A DNA stretch of 64,000 nucleotides from Legionella feeleii (lineage in GTDB: Bacteria > Pseudomonadota > Gammaproteobacteria > Legionellales > Legionellaceae). Under the pieces are notes generated by a model. That model saw only the letters and a list, made by a program, of their open reading frames with translations, was not told the DNA's origin and made no database searches. This document shows, one piece after another, positions 26,022-35,363 of the stretch (position 1 is its first letter; each line of letters opens with the position of its first letter). The position numbers and the translations under genes are program-made. Where the stretch lies: positions 1-64,000 of the forward strand of contig NZ_LNYB01000028.1 in assembly GCF_001467625.1 (NCBI RefSeq), given 5' to 3'.

Positions 26022-28181
26022 TTGAGTGTATTAGCGATGTTACAGCAGGTAAAAACCACGGGTGGAATTCATATCGAGTATGAAGAGCATACTTTAGCCT
26101 ATGAAAATGCTATTGAGCCTCTTCTCGAGCGGCTTGATACGCATCGAGGGGCATTATTTGCCTCGAGTTTTGAATACCCCGGTCGTTATACCTGTTGGGA
26201 TATCGGTTTTTATAATCCGCCCCTGGCAGTCACTTGTAAAGTAGATGAAATTTGTTTGGACGCTTTGAACAAGCGCGGTGAAATTTTATTAGCGATGATT
26301 TTGCCTTTATTACAAGCAAGCAAGGAATTAATAATTTCTGAACAGTCCCTGCAATGTTGCAAACTCAAAGTGCAAGGAACGCAACAAATTTTTAGTGAGG
26401 AAGAGCGTAGTCATCAGCCTTCCATATTCACAGTATTACGTCAGTTAATCGCTTTTTTTAAATCGGATGAACCTTATTTAGGTTTGTATGGTGCTTTTGG
26501 TTATGATTTGATTTTTCAATTTGAAAAATTGCAGCAGCATAAAGAACGTTCCCCCGAACAGCGGGAAATGGTTTTGTATCTTCCTGATGAAATTTATGTA
26601 GTTAATCATCGCAAGGAAATTGCTTTTATTCGACGTTATGATTTTCAATACCAGGGAAAGTCTACTCAGTCTCTGCCGCGAGAAGGCGAATTTAAGTCTT
26701 ATGAGCCCAGGTTTAAGCCGGAAAAAGAGTGTGATCATGCCCCTGGTGAATACGCTAAACTGGTTGAGATCGCCAAGGAACGTTTTGCTCGTGGTGATCT
26801 TTTTGAAGTGGTTCCCAGTCAAACTTTTTATGCCCATTGCTCGGAACAACCTTCGGCGATTTTTACCCGTATGCGTCGCATCAATCCATCGCCTTATGGT
26901 TTTTTCCTTAATCTGGGTAAAGATGAATATTTAGTTGGTGCTTCCCCTGAAATGTATGTTCGAGTACAAGGCAGACGTGTCGAAACCTGTCCGATTTCAG
27001 GCACTATCAAGCGCGGGGCTGACGCGATAGAGGATGCTCAGAATATCCAGCTTTTGTTGGATTCAGAGAAAGAAGCATCCGAACTGACAATGTGCACTGA
27101 TGTTGATAGAAATGATAAGTCAAGAATTTGCGAAGCAGGGAGCGTTCGTGTAGTAGGACGTCGTCAAATCGAAATGTATTCCCGTTTGATTCATACGGTT
27201 GACCATGTGGAAGGAATTTTGCGGCCGGATTTTGATGCTGTGGATGCTTTTTTAACGCATATGTGGGTGGTTACTGTGACTGGGGCTCCCAAGTTATGGG
27301 CAATGAATTTCATTGAGCAATATGAAAAGTCACCACGTAGATGGTATGCCGGTGCCGTAGGTTGGTTGGGTTTTAATGGGAATTTAAATACAGGACTTGT
27401 ATTAAGAACGATGCGTATTCAACAGGGAATAGCTGAAATTCGGGTAGGAGCAACTTTACTTTATGATTCAGAACCAAAGGCTGAAGAACAGGAAACAAGA
27501 TTAAAAGCCTCTGCGTTTTTGGATATTTTGCAAAAGCCGCATGCTAAAGCCGGGCTGACTAGTTCAATACCGCAAAATGGGGTTGGCAAACGCGTATTGC
27601 TGGTTGATCATCAAGATTCTTTTGTTCATACCTTGGCGAATTATGTTCGTCAGACTGGGGCAGAAGTTTTGACTGTTCGCAGCGAATATGCTCAGGATTA
27701 TTTGCAACAACAAGATTTTGATCTGGTCCTTCTTTCACCTGGTCCTGGAAAGCCGGTAGATTTTAAATTAGAGCAGACTATTACAACAGTACTTGAACGA
27801 CAGATTCCTTTGTTTGGCGTCTGTTTGGGTTTGCAAGGCATAGTCGAATATTTTGGTGGTAAACTGGGGGTTTTGACTTACCCGATGCATGGCAAGGCCT
27901 CTGAAATTGATGTTAAGGATGAAACCGGATTATTTGCAGGTTTAGGTACTTCTTTTACTGCAGGAAGATATCATTCACTTTACGCAATACTGGAGCAGGT
28001 ACCGGAACAATTACGGGTAACAGCCTTGAGCCGTGATGGTATCGTTATGGCTGTTTCTCATAAAACACTACCAGTGCATGCTGTGCAATTTCATCCGGAA
28101 ACCATTCTGTCTATGCCTAATCAAGCTGGATTACGCATTATAGGGAATTTAATGAACATGGTGGAGAGCAATGCGCGATAA
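26022..28181 (+). CDS. trpEG: Fused anthranilate synthase TrpE(G)
   Basis: This 719-residue protein joins both subunits of anthranilate synthase, which makes anthranilate from chorismate and glutamine. The TrpE part (1-about 510) has YDLIFQFEKL, the CPISGTIKRG catalytic loop, LTMCTDVDRNDKSRIC and VTVTGAPKLWAMNFIE. The TrpG part (about 525-719) has LSPGPGKP, the nucleophile region FGVCLGLQGIVEYFGG and VQFHPETI. Fusion and size resemble the rhizobial TrpE(G). The start is TTG 26022, with ATG 26037 (residue 6) as an alternative. A weak promoter (TTGCAG-N16-TAGAAT) lies at 25969-25996. Confidence 0.93.
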   Translation: MSVLAMLQQVKTTGGIHIEYEEHTLAYENAIEPLLERLDTHRGALFASSFEYPGRYTCWDIGFYNPPLAVTCKVDEICLDALNKRGEILLAMILPLLQASKELIISEQSLQCCKLKVQGTQQIFSEEERSHQPSIFTVLRQLIAFFKSDEPYLGLYGAFGYDLIFQFEKLQQHKERSPEQREMVLYLPDEIYVVNHRKEIAFIRRYDFQYQGKSTQSLPREGEFKSYEPRFKPEKECDHAPGEYAKLVEIAKERFARGDLFEVVPSQTFYAHCSEQPSAIFTRMRRINPSPYGFFLNLGKDEYLVGASPEMYVRVQGRRVETCPISGTIKRGADAIEDAQNIQLLLDSEKEASELTMCTDVDRNDKSRICEAGSVRVVGRRQIEMYSRLIHTVDHVEGILRPDFDAVDAFLTHMWVVTVTGAPKLWAMNFIEQYEKSPRRWYAGAVGWLGFNGNLNTGLVLRTMRIQQGIAEIRVGATLLYDSEPKAEEQETRLKASAFLDILQKPHAKAGLTSSIPQNGVGKRVLLVDHQDSFVHTLANYVRQTGAEVLTVRSEYAQDYLQQQDFDLVLLSPGPGKPVDFKLEQTITTVLERQIPLFGVCLGLQGIVEYFGGKLGVLTYPMHGKASEIDVKDETGLFAGLGTSFTAGRYHSLYAILEQVPEQLRVTALSRDGIVMAVSHKTLPVHAVQFHPETILSMPNQAGLRIIGNLMNMVESNAR

Positions 28182-29460
28182 AGTTTTAGTCATTTATGCA
28201 ACCGCTATCTTATTAGGAATTCTAACAGGTCTGGTTGGTTCTTTCTTTCAAATAGTGATTTCTTATGGCAATCAGTTAATTGAGGCGTTCTTCCGTGTCA
28301 CTGCGGCTCAAGGCGTGCCGGTTTGGTTAATTTCGGCACTGGTTTCCATGATGTTGGTCTTTGTTGCCTGGTTTTTAGTAAGAGGTTTTGCACCAGAAGC
28401 ATCCGGCAGTGGTGTGCAGGAAATCGAAGGAACTTTATTGCATGAGCGTGAAATTTTTTGGCGCCGATTATTGCCGGTGAAATTCATTGGTGGAGTGATG
28501 GCCATTTGTGCAAAAATGGTTGTGGGTCGCGAAGGGCCAACTATCCAAATGGGAGGGAATCTTGGCGCTATGTTGGGAGATTACTTGCGCCTTTCACGTG
28601 AGCGTTGTGATACATTGATTGCAGCTGGTGCTGCAGCGGGTTTGGCAACAGCTTTTAATGCGCCCTTGGCTGGTGTGCTTTTTGTCCTGGAAGAAATGCG
28701 CAGTCAATTTAATTTTTCGTTTACCAATTTTAAAACAGTAGCGATTTGTTGTGTAATAGCCACTATAACCTTGCATTGTATTATTGGTTCGCAACCAGCA
28801 ATCGCGATGGATATTTTTACCTTACCCAGCCTGCAATCATTATGGTTCTTTTTCATTTTTGGTATCGTTGTGGGCTTCGTCGGCTTACTATTTAATATAG
28901 TCTTGATGAAGACGTTGTCTTTAACAGATGGATTAACATTTCGCACACGGATTGTTTACGTGCTGTTCATAGGGCTGTTTGTCGGTTATCTTGCTTATTC
29001 TTACCCGCAAACAGTAGGTGGCGGCTACGATATTATCGAACGCTCTCTAACCTTATCACCACCGTTCTCAGCATTATTAATATTATTTGTGATTAGGTTT
29101 TTTACCACCATGCTTTGCTATTCATCGAGTGTGCCGGGAGGTATTTTTGCTCCTATGCTTGCATTGGGGACCTTACTTGGTGTTGCTGCATCGTACCTGT
29201 TTGAAGCATTCAGCCATGATGCAACTATCCATCCAGGGATGTTTGCTGTAGCTGGAATGGGTGCGTTATTTTCTGCAGCCGTCCGTGCACCGATTACCGG
29301 TATTATTCTCGTGGTAGAAATGACGCAAAATTATTTATTGATATTACCATTAATGGTTTGTTGTCTGACTTCAACAACGGTAGTGCAATTGGCTGGTAAT
29401 GAACCTATTTATACGCAGTTGTTACACCGCACCTTAAAGATGCAACGTAAGGACGGTTAA
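28171..29460 (+). CDS. ClC-family chloride/proton antiporter
   Basis: This 429-residue inner-membrane protein has about ten or more hydrophobic segments. Anion-selectivity motifs are visible: GSGVQEIEG (in place of GSGIP) near residue 80, GREGPTIQMG around 120 with the gating Glu, and GGIFAPMLALG near 325. A GluEx at the second E supports exchange rather than channel activity. It shares 11 bases with the end of trpE(G), with a GGAGA site inside that gene, so both are cotranscribed; a functional link is not obvious. Confidence 0.9.
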   Translation: MRDKVLVIYATAILLGILTGLVGSFFQIVISYGNQLIEAFFRVTAAQGVPVWLISALVSMMLVFVAWFLVRGFAPEASGSGVQEIEGTLLHEREIFWRRLLPVKFIGGVMAICAKMVVGREGPTIQMGGNLGAMLGDYLRLSRERCDTLIAAGAAAGLATAFNAPLAGVLFVLEEMRSQFNFSFTNFKTVAICCVIATITLHCIIGSQPAIAMDIFTLPSLQSLWFFFIFGIVVGFVGLLFNIVLMKTLSLTDGLTFRTRIVYVLFIGLFVGYLAYSYPQTVGGGYDIIERSLTLSPPFSALLILFVIRFFTTMLCYSSSVPGGIFAPMLALGTLLGVAASYLFEAFSHDATIHPGMFAVAGMGALFSAAVRAPITGIILVVEMTQNYLLILPLMVCCLTSTTVVQLAGNEPIYTQLLHRTLKMQRKDG

Positions 29461-29526
29461 TATTTCTACTATCTTGGCACTTATGGCTCGATTTTCTGCG
29501 CTTCGCTGCTCGAAAATCAAGCTATA
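29461..29526. repeat. MITE-like palindrome, copy A (truncated)
   Basis: TTTCTACTATCTTGGCACTTATG followed by CGATTTTC-TGCGCTTCGCTGC-TCGAAAATC repeats the internal hairpin seen at 30598-30708 and 52823-52914. The terminal CTAGCGAAATG end is missing, so this copy is truncated on the right. Confidence 0.75.
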
Positions 29527-29535
29527 AACTGGTAG

Positions 29536-29555
29536 CCCGTTTGCTTGCAAACGGG
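29536..29555. terminator. Terminator hairpin after the ClC gene
   Basis: CCCGTTTG, a CTTG loop and CAAACGGG form a perfect 8-pair stem, 80 bases past the stop, followed by ATTGATTT. It could serve both convergent genes. Confidence 0.65.
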
Positions 29556-29562
29556 ATTGATT

Positions 29563-30531
29563 TCAATCAATACGCACAATGATCTTGCCAAAGTGGGCGC
29601 TATTTAACATACGGGCATGGGCCGCTTCAATGTCTTCAAACTTGAATTCAGAATCGATTACGGGAACGATATGCTTATTAAGTAGTGCTGTAGGCCATTG
29701 TTGCTGAACTGCTCTCCATAACATGGCCTTTTCATAAATGGATTGGGAACGTAAAACAAAACCATGAATCTCTAGCCTTTTTCTCATGAGAAGTGCCAGA
29801 TCACATTCGGCCTTATGGCCATCCATGCAAGAAATCTGGATTAATTTTCCTTGTGGCTTCAAGAGCCTTAAGTGTTTGGGAAAATAGCTTCCGCCTATAA
29901 AATCAACAATAACATCCACTGACTCAGGGCCAAGGACTGCCTCGAAATCTTCTTGATTATAATTAATAAGGGTTGATGCTCCCAAGTGCAAGGCTTTGTC
30001 CATTTTTTCTTGGCTACTGATGGTACTAATGACCTTGGCACCCAAATGTCTGGCCATTTGAATAGCAGTTGAAGAAATACCGCTACCGGCTGCATGAATT
30101 AATAGGGTTTGTCCTTGCTTTAATTGTCCAATTAGAAAGATAGTGGCATGTGCTGTCATTAACGATTCGGGGAGGGCTGCTGCATAACTAAAATCCCAGG
30201 GCTGTGGAATAATTGCAGCAAGATTTTGATGCACACAACAATATTCAGCATAACCTCCACCTGCTACTAGACCATAAACGCGATCACCTGTTTTAAATTT
30301 TTTTACAGCAGAACCTACTTCAACCACTTCCCCCGCAACTTCCAGCCCGGGAATAGTTGATTCACCCGGTGGTGGAGGATATTTGCCACGACGTTGTAGT
30401 AAATCAGCACGATTTAAAGCAGTTGCTTTTACCTGTATTAAAATCTGTTCTTTGTCGCAGATTGGCTTTGCTTCTTCTTTGATAAGCAAGCGGCTTTCAG
30501 GGCCTGGATTCTCTATGGTTACGCAGCGCAT
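29563..30531 (-). CDS. Zinc-free quinone oxidoreductase (PIG3/QOR type)
   Basis: This 322-residue medium-chain dehydrogenase reduces quinones with NADPH. It has the GroES-like N-terminal domain (GEVVEVGSAVKKFKTGDRVYGL) and a Rossmann domain (GQTLLIHAAGSGISSTAIQMARHLGAKV near 140-170), and it lacks the Cys ligands of structural zinc. The N-terminal RADLLQRRGKYPPPPGES is typical of the TP53I3-like group. It is monocistronic, convergent with the ClC gene. Confidence 0.9.
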   Translation of the reverse strand: MRCVTIENPGPESRLLIKEEAKPICDKEQILIQVKATALNRADLLQRRGKYPPPPGESTIPGLEVAGEVVEVGSAVKKFKTGDRVYGLVAGGGYAEYCCVHQNLAAIIPQPWDFSYAAALPESLMTAHATIFLIGQLKQGQTLLIHAAGSGISSTAIQMARHLGAKVISTISSQEKMDKALHLGASTLINYNQEDFEAVLGPESVDVIVDFIGGSYFPKHLRLLKPQGKLIQISCMDGHKAECDLALLMRKRLEIHGFVLRSQSIYEKAMLWRAVQQQWPTALLNKHIVPVIDSEFKFEDIEAAHARMLNSAHFGKIIVRID

Positions 30532-30597
30532 AAGTGACTTTCTTATTCTTATTGGCTAGTAGAAACAGTACTATAAAGCTTCTCAAAAACAGATTCT

Positions 30598-30708
30598 AGG
30601 GTCTGTTGGCATTTCTACTCTCCAGGCCCAAAAGCATTGATTTACGAGCAGCGAAGCGCAGGAAATCAATGCTTTTCGACTCAAGCTAGCGAAATGTCAA
30701 CAAACCCT
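30598..30708. repeat. MITE-like palindrome, copy B (complete, 111 bp)
   Basis: It is bounded by 18-base terminal inverted repeats with two mismatches: AGGGTCTGTTGGCATTTC at 30598-30615 and the complement of GAAATGTCAACAAACCCT at 30691-30708. The central hairpin (GAGCAGCGAAGCGCAGGAAATCAA) is the complement of the copy A centre. It lies 67 bases upstream of the quinone oxidoreductase start, between it and the ABC operon. No coding capacity. Confidence 0.85.
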
Positions 30709-30797
30709 GGTTACTTACAATTTCTTAACTTATTAAGACTCGCAAAATGAAAAGTCTTCGTTATATACTTGCGGATTAGCTAGAAATTTGGTGGTTG

Positions 30798-31676
30798 ATG
30801 GCAAAATATACGCAGCATAAGAAAGTAGCGTTGATGTTTATACTACCTCAACTGCTTATTACTCTGTTATTTTTTATCTGGCCTGCCTGCAGCGCGCTGA
30901 TTCAATCAGTTTTTTTTAGTGATGCTTTCGGCTTGCATAACCGTTTTGCTGGCCTCGCTAATTTTTTTGATTTATTCAAAGATCCTGGCTACGGCAAAGC
31001 AGTTCTGGTAACCATAGTCATCGCTTTCTTTGTAACGCTACTGACAATGAGTTCGGGTTTGTTATTAGCAGTCCTTGTACAGAGCCGAAAAAAGAGTCAA
31101 CGTATCTATAAAACCTTATTTCTTTGGCCTTATGCTGTTGCTCCTGCGGTAGCGGCCATATTATGGCGTTTTTTGTGTCAGCCTACGATTGGCTGGTTGG
31201 CGCATGGTTTACAAGCGTTAGGGATTAATTTTAATTATTTGATTAACGCCAAACAGGCTTTACTCGTTGTGGTATTGACAGCAAGCTGGCAACAATTGAG
31301 TTATAATTTTCTTTTCTTCTTTGCAGCGCTTAAGGCAATTCCCCCTACTTTGATTGAAGCGGCTATCATTGATGGTGCTTCAACCTGGCGGCGATTTTGG
31401 CAAATTGTTTTTCCTTTATTATCGCCAACCACTTTTTTCCTGCTAGTCATGAATTTGATCTATGCCTTCTTTGACACCTTTGGCATTATTGATGTGATGA
31501 CTAATGGCGGGCCGGGCAGCAGTACCACAACCTTAATTTATAAAGTCTACAAAGATGGTTTTGTCGGTATGGATCCAGGTAGTTCATCAGCTCAATCGGT
31601 GATGCTCATGTTAATGGTTGTCGCTCTCACTCTGATCCAATTCCGTTACCTTGAAAAAAAGGTGCATTACGAATGA
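30798..31676 (+). CDS. ABC transporter permease, UgpA/MalF-like (CUT1)
   Basis: This 292-residue membrane protein has six predicted transmembrane segments and the permease EAA loop EAAIIDGASTWRRFWQIVFPLL near 190-210. It pairs with the next gene to make the channel of a CUT1-type importer. Closest assignable relatives are UgpA (sn-glycerol-3-phosphate) and MalF-like sugar permeases. TTG 30795 is an alternative start. First gene of a five-gene operon with overlapping genes; no substrate-binding protein gene is present beside it. Confidence 0.85.
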   Translation: MAKYTQHKKVALMFILPQLLITLLFFIWPACSALIQSVFFSDAFGLHNRFAGLANFFDLFKDPGYGKAVLVTIVIAFFVTLLTMSSGLLLAVLVQSRKKSQRIYKTLFLWPYAVAPAVAAILWRFLCQPTIGWLAHGLQALGINFNYLINAKQALLVVVLTASWQQLSYNFLFFFAALKAIPPTLIEAAIIDGASTWRRFWQIVFPLLSPTTFFLLVMNLIYAFFDTFGIIDVMTNGGPGSSTTTLIYKVYKDGFVGMDPGSSSAQSVMLMLMVVALTLIQFRYLEKKVHYE

Positions 31677-32503
31677 AAACATTAAATCGCCTGCTTATTC
31701 ATGGGTTATTGTGTTTAGCAATCGCTGTTTTATTCATACCTTTATATCTGGCTTTGGTAGCAGCTAGTCACGAAGGGACTGCTATGATGCAGGCGCCTTT
31801 GCCTATTTGGCCTGGTACTGCTTTTTTTCACAACCTCAAAGCGGTGCTTACTGAGGGATTGGTAGTGACAGGCGGTCAACCAGTTTGGCAAATGTTGCTT
31901 AATAGTTTGTTAATGGCAATTTTAATTGCTGGAGGAAAAATTATTTTGGCTCTCGGCTCAGCCTTCGCACTGGTTTATTTCGAATTCCCTTTAAAGAAGC
32001 TATGCTTCGCATTAATTTTCTCCACTATGATGCTGCCTGTCGAAGTAAGGATAGTGCCAACTTTTCAAGTCATTGCTTCTTTTGCCTGGTTGAATACCTT
32101 TACCGGCCTAACTTTACCGCTAATGGCTTCTGCTACAGCTACTTTTTTGTTTAGACAGTTTTTTAAAACGATTCCTAAAGAGCTTATTGATGCAGCTAAA
32201 CTTGACGGCGCGGGGCCCTTGAGATTTTTTTTAGATATTCTTTTGCCTTTATCCAAGACACAGATTGCTGCTTTGTTTATTATTCTTTTTGTATATGGCT
32301 GGAACCAATATCTTTGGCCGTTGGTAATTACCACAGATACGAATATGGCAACGATAGTGATGGGTATCCGTTATTTAGCCGGAGTGGCAGATCAGATCCC
32401 TCAATGGCATTACATTATGATGGTTGCCTTGATTGCTTTGTTACCACCTTGCCTGGTAGTACTTACCATGCAACGTTGGTTTGAAAAGGGGTTAACGCAT
32501 TAA
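31673..32503 (+). CDS. ABC transporter permease, UgpE/MalG-like (CUT1)
   Basis: A 276-residue six-helix membrane subunit with the EAA motif DAAKLDGAGPLRFFLDILLPL near residues 170-190, forming the second half of the transport pore. It overlaps the upstream permease by 4 bases and its stop shares a base with the ATPase gene. The family fits sugar or glycerol-phosphate uptake; the actual substrate is not visible in the sequence. Confidence 0.85.
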   Translation: MKTLNRLLIHGLLCLAIAVLFIPLYLALVAASHEGTAMMQAPLPIWPGTAFFHNLKAVLTEGLVVTGGQPVWQMLLNSLLMAILIAGGKIILALGSAFALVYFEFPLKKLCFALIFSTMMLPVEVRIVPTFQVIASFAWLNTFTGLTLPLMASATATFLFRQFFKTIPKELIDAAKLDGAGPLRFFLDILLPLSKTQIAALFIILFVYGWNQYLWPLVITTDTNMATIVMGIRYLAGVADQIPQWHYIMMVALIALLPPCLVVLTMQRWFEKGLTH

Positions 32504-33594
32504 TGGCAACAGTAAATTTAGTGGATGTCAGCAAATTCTATGGTCAACAGCCTATTCTCAATAAGGTGAGTTTAAGTATCGAGAAAGGAGAGTTTGTCGC
32601 TGTTGTTGGGCCTTCTGGTTGCGGCAAATCAACCTTGCTGCGTCTTGTTGCAGGTTTGGATACCGTCAGTACTGGCAGTATTCTTATTAATAATCAATGT
32701 GTTAATAAAATTCCTGCTTCCAAGCGTGATATGGCAATGGTTTTTCAAAACTACGCGCTTTATCCGCATATGACTGTTTACGATAATATGGCCTATGGCT
32801 TGAAAATGCGTGGGATGAAGAAGAATCAGATCCAGCAAAGAGTACACGAGGTTGCTGCAATGCTGCAGCTCTCGGATTATTTACTGCGTAAACCCCAGGC
32901 ACTTTCCGGAGGGCAACGCCAACGCGTAGCAATGGGACGTGCTATTGTTCGTTCACCAGCTGTGTTTTTATTTGATGAACCTCTTTCTAACCTGGATGCA
33001 AAATTGCGGGCAGAAATGCGCTATGAAATTAAAAAACTGCATCATCAACTGCGCACTACCTGTTTATACGTAACGCATGATCAGACTGAAGCAATGACAA
33101 TGGCGTCAAGGGTATTGGTTTTAAATAAAGGGCAGGTTGAGCAGATCGGTTCTCCGCAGATGCTGTACCAACAGCCGGCTTCACTTTTTGTGGCTAGCTT
33201 CACTGGGCATTACCCAATTAATTTTTTACCTGCAAAAATCGATCTCACGAGACAGAAAGTAGTCACGGAAATGGGTATTGAGCTATGCTTACCTGTATTG
33301 AAGGAATCTCTGACCTGTGGGACGGAGGTGGTAGTAGGAATAAGGCCTGAGCACTTAAATCTTACTGTCAGGAATAAACCTGGGGTAATTCCAGTAAAAA
33401 TAGAATTTATTGATGATATGGGTGCCGACAAACTGATGCAAGTGATGAGTTACTGTGGAAAAGCCCGCTTTTCAGTAAAAATTTCTGCTGATACTGAGAT
33501 AGTTGAGGAGCAACTTGCCTTGGAAGTTCTTGTAAATAAAGCTAATCTATTTCATCAAAAAACCGGATTGCGATTGGGAGGCTGGCATGACTGA
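32503..33594 (+). CDS. ABC transporter ATP-binding protein, UgpC/MsmK-like
   Basis: A 363-residue ATPase with Walker A GPSGCGKST (about 36-44), Q-loop MVFQNYALYPHM, signature LSGGQRQRVAMGRAI, Walker B VFLFDEPLSNLD and the H-loop THDQTEA. The C-terminal part (about 240-363) is the OB-fold regulatory domain (VVGIRPEHLNL) of the MalK/UgpC class. It powers the two permeases upstream. Its end overlaps the DUF1189 gene by 8 bases. Confidence 0.9.
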   Translation: MATVNLVDVSKFYGQQPILNKVSLSIEKGEFVAVVGPSGCGKSTLLRLVAGLDTVSTGSILINNQCVNKIPASKRDMAMVFQNYALYPHMTVYDNMAYGLKMRGMKKNQIQQRVHEVAAMLQLSDYLLRKPQALSGGQRQRVAMGRAIVRSPAVFLFDEPLSNLDAKLRAEMRYEIKKLHHQLRTTCLYVTHDQTEAMTMASRVLVLNKGQVEQIGSPQMLYQQPASLFVASFTGHYPINFLPAKIDLTRQKVVTEMGIELCLPVLKESLTCGTEVVVGIRPEHLNLTVRNKPGVIPVKIEFIDDMGADKLMQVMSYCGKARFSVKISADTEIVEEQLALEVLVNKANLFHQKTGLRLGGWHD

Positions 33595-34462
33595 GCAAAA
33601 GAAGACATTACGCGAAATTGATACCCCTTTCTATAATTATTGGCAAGCGCTCTATCTTTCTTTTTTTAGTAGCCGTCTTTATGTCGACGTGGGGAAACGA
33701 TGGAAGGGGTTTGGCCTTCTTTACCTTTTGCTGCTGATGTTTATTGTTTCTATTCCCTTTGCCATGCGGGTTACATCTGATTTTAATCGTTTTATTAACG
33801 AAGAGATGATTCAACCACTTGAGCAGTTGCCCTCAATTTACATTCAAAATGGCAAAGTGTCATTCGATAAGCCGATGCCTTATATGGTAAAAAATAAATC
33901 CGGCCAGGTTGTTTTGATTGTTGATACGACAGGTAAGGTACAAACTATTGATAAGACTTATCCCCATTTGACGACCCTCATTACAAAAAATAAATTTATG
34001 TACCGCTTTCCTTCCCCACAATTCTTTTTTTCCAAAGAGCCTGTTGATTCAGAGAGCAGCCTTTTTGTACAAACAATCAGTGAACAAGTTAATGAGGTTT
34101 TCGATGGTAAGCGTTGGGTGAAATCTTCCGGGATTGAACGAGTTAAATATCTTTCTGCTGCGATTATCTATCCTATGGTGGCATTGATTTTCTTTGCCAT
34201 GTACCTTGTTTTTTTTCTGGCCTTTGCTCTCATGGGACAATTTGTAGCAAAACTCTTTCTTAAATTATCACTTGGCTATAAGCAAGCCAGTCGATTATTG
34301 ATAGTCAGCTCAACACCTCAAATTGTATTGTTGTTGTTTATGTTAACAATGGGTTGGTTATTTAATTGGTTTGGTATAGTCTTGCTTATCGTTTTATCTA
34401 TTTATTTTACTTATGCGATTATTTCATTGAAACGAGAAAGCCATAAACTGGTGGTTTCGTGA
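33587..34462 (+). CDS. DUF1189 membrane protein (MalA-like)
   Basis: This 291-residue protein has a first transmembrane helix near residues 45-60 (FGLLYLLLLMFIVSIPFA), a large extracytoplasmic segment (about 65-185), and three C-terminal helices. It matches the DUF1189 layout (MalA in Gram-positive maltodextrin operons). Being cotranscribed with a CUT1 ABC transporter supports that connection. Function is unknown; it could be an accessory or regulatory membrane subunit. Confidence 0.75.
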   Translation: MTEQKKTLREIDTPFYNYWQALYLSFFSSRLYVDVGKRWKGFGLLYLLLLMFIVSIPFAMRVTSDFNRFINEEMIQPLEQLPSIYIQNGKVSFDKPMPYMVKNKSGQVVLIVDTTGKVQTIDKTYPHLTTLITKNKFMYRFPSPQFFFSKEPVDSESSLFVQTISEQVNEVFDGKRWVKSSGIERVKYLSAAIIYPMVALIFFAMYLVFFLAFALMGQFVAKLFLKLSLGYKQASRLLIVSSTPQIVLLLFMLTMGWLFNWFGIVLLIVLSIYFTYAIISLKRESHKLVVS

Positions 34463-35247
34463 AGGAATTGATTCATTTTGCTCATGGTAACGGATTTCCT
34501 GCGCTTTGTTATAAGCAATTATTGGACAAGTTAAAAGAGCAATATGATTGTTGTTACATCGATAGGATTGGCCATAACCCTCAATTTCCTGTCACCGAAA
34601 ATTGGCATTATCTGGTTGAAGAAGTGATTGCCAGCATCAAGAACCAGGCCAGTCAACCTGTGATTGGCCTTGGACATTCTCTTGGCGGTGTATTGAGTCT
34701 CTTGGCAGCGATTGAGCAGCCGCAGTTATTCAAAGCGGTTATTATGGTGGATTCACCGCTTCTGGGGCCTTTTAAATCAAGCATGGTACGTCTTGCTAAA
34801 GCACTCGGGGTAATTGACAGGATAACCCCGGCTGGTCGTACGCGTGGCAGAAGGGAATATTGGCAAAATAGAGAGCAATTGTTGGCTTATTTGAAGGGCC
34901 GGGAATTGTTTCAAACTTTTACTGACGCTTGTTTGCAAGACTATATTGATTATGGCTTACAACAAACAGACCGAGGATATGTACTACGTTTTGATCGCCA
35001 CATTGAATATTTGATTTATCGTACGATCCCGCATATCTTGCCTGCTTACGCTGGAAAAGCGAAAGTTCCTGTCGCTTTGATTTATGGAAATAAAAGTACT
35101 GTGGTGGACAGACTCGATGTACGCTATATGAAAAAACATTACCATATTTTATGTTGTAAGGTAGAGGGGACACATATGTTACCCATGGAGTATCCAACGC
35201 AACTGGCAACGCAAATTTCCACCTTACTTGATGCTATACTGAAATGA
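34459..35247 (+). CDS. Alpha/beta-fold hydrolase
   Basis: This 262-residue protein has the HGNG oxyanion loop near the N-terminus (LIHFAHGNGFPAL), nucleophile elbow GLGHSLGGV with Ser near residue 76, an acidic residue in VPVALIYGNKS region, and a His in GTHMLPMEYP near the C-terminus, a complete triad layout. The substrate is unknown. It overlaps the DUF1189 gene by 4 bases, so it is the last gene of the transporter operon. The 116 bases to fadE show no clear terminator. Confidence 0.82.
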   Translation: MKELIHFAHGNGFPALCYKQLLDKLKEQYDCCYIDRIGHNPQFPVTENWHYLVEEVIASIKNQASQPVIGLGHSLGGVLSLLAAIEQPQLFKAVIMVDSPLLGPFKSSMVRLAKALGVIDRITPAGRTRGRREYWQNREQLLAYLKGRELFQTFTDACLQDYIDYGLQQTDRGYVLRFDRHIEYLIYRTIPHILPAYAGKAKVPVALIYGNKSTVVDRLDVRYMKKHYHILCCKVEGTHMLPMEYPTQLATQISTLLDAILK

Positions 35248-35363
35248 CAGCATTTATTACATAAATAGGGTATTGGCAAATATTGCCTTACTCTGTTTTT
35301 TGCTGCACATTAGCTTGTTGTTGAAATTTTAATTGAAGGATTGTTTACTGAAAGGAGAAAACA

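Noticed and set aside
30720-30797. PhoB-box-like sequence before the ABC operon
   Set aside because: Only loose similarity to the 18-base PHO box; not reportable.
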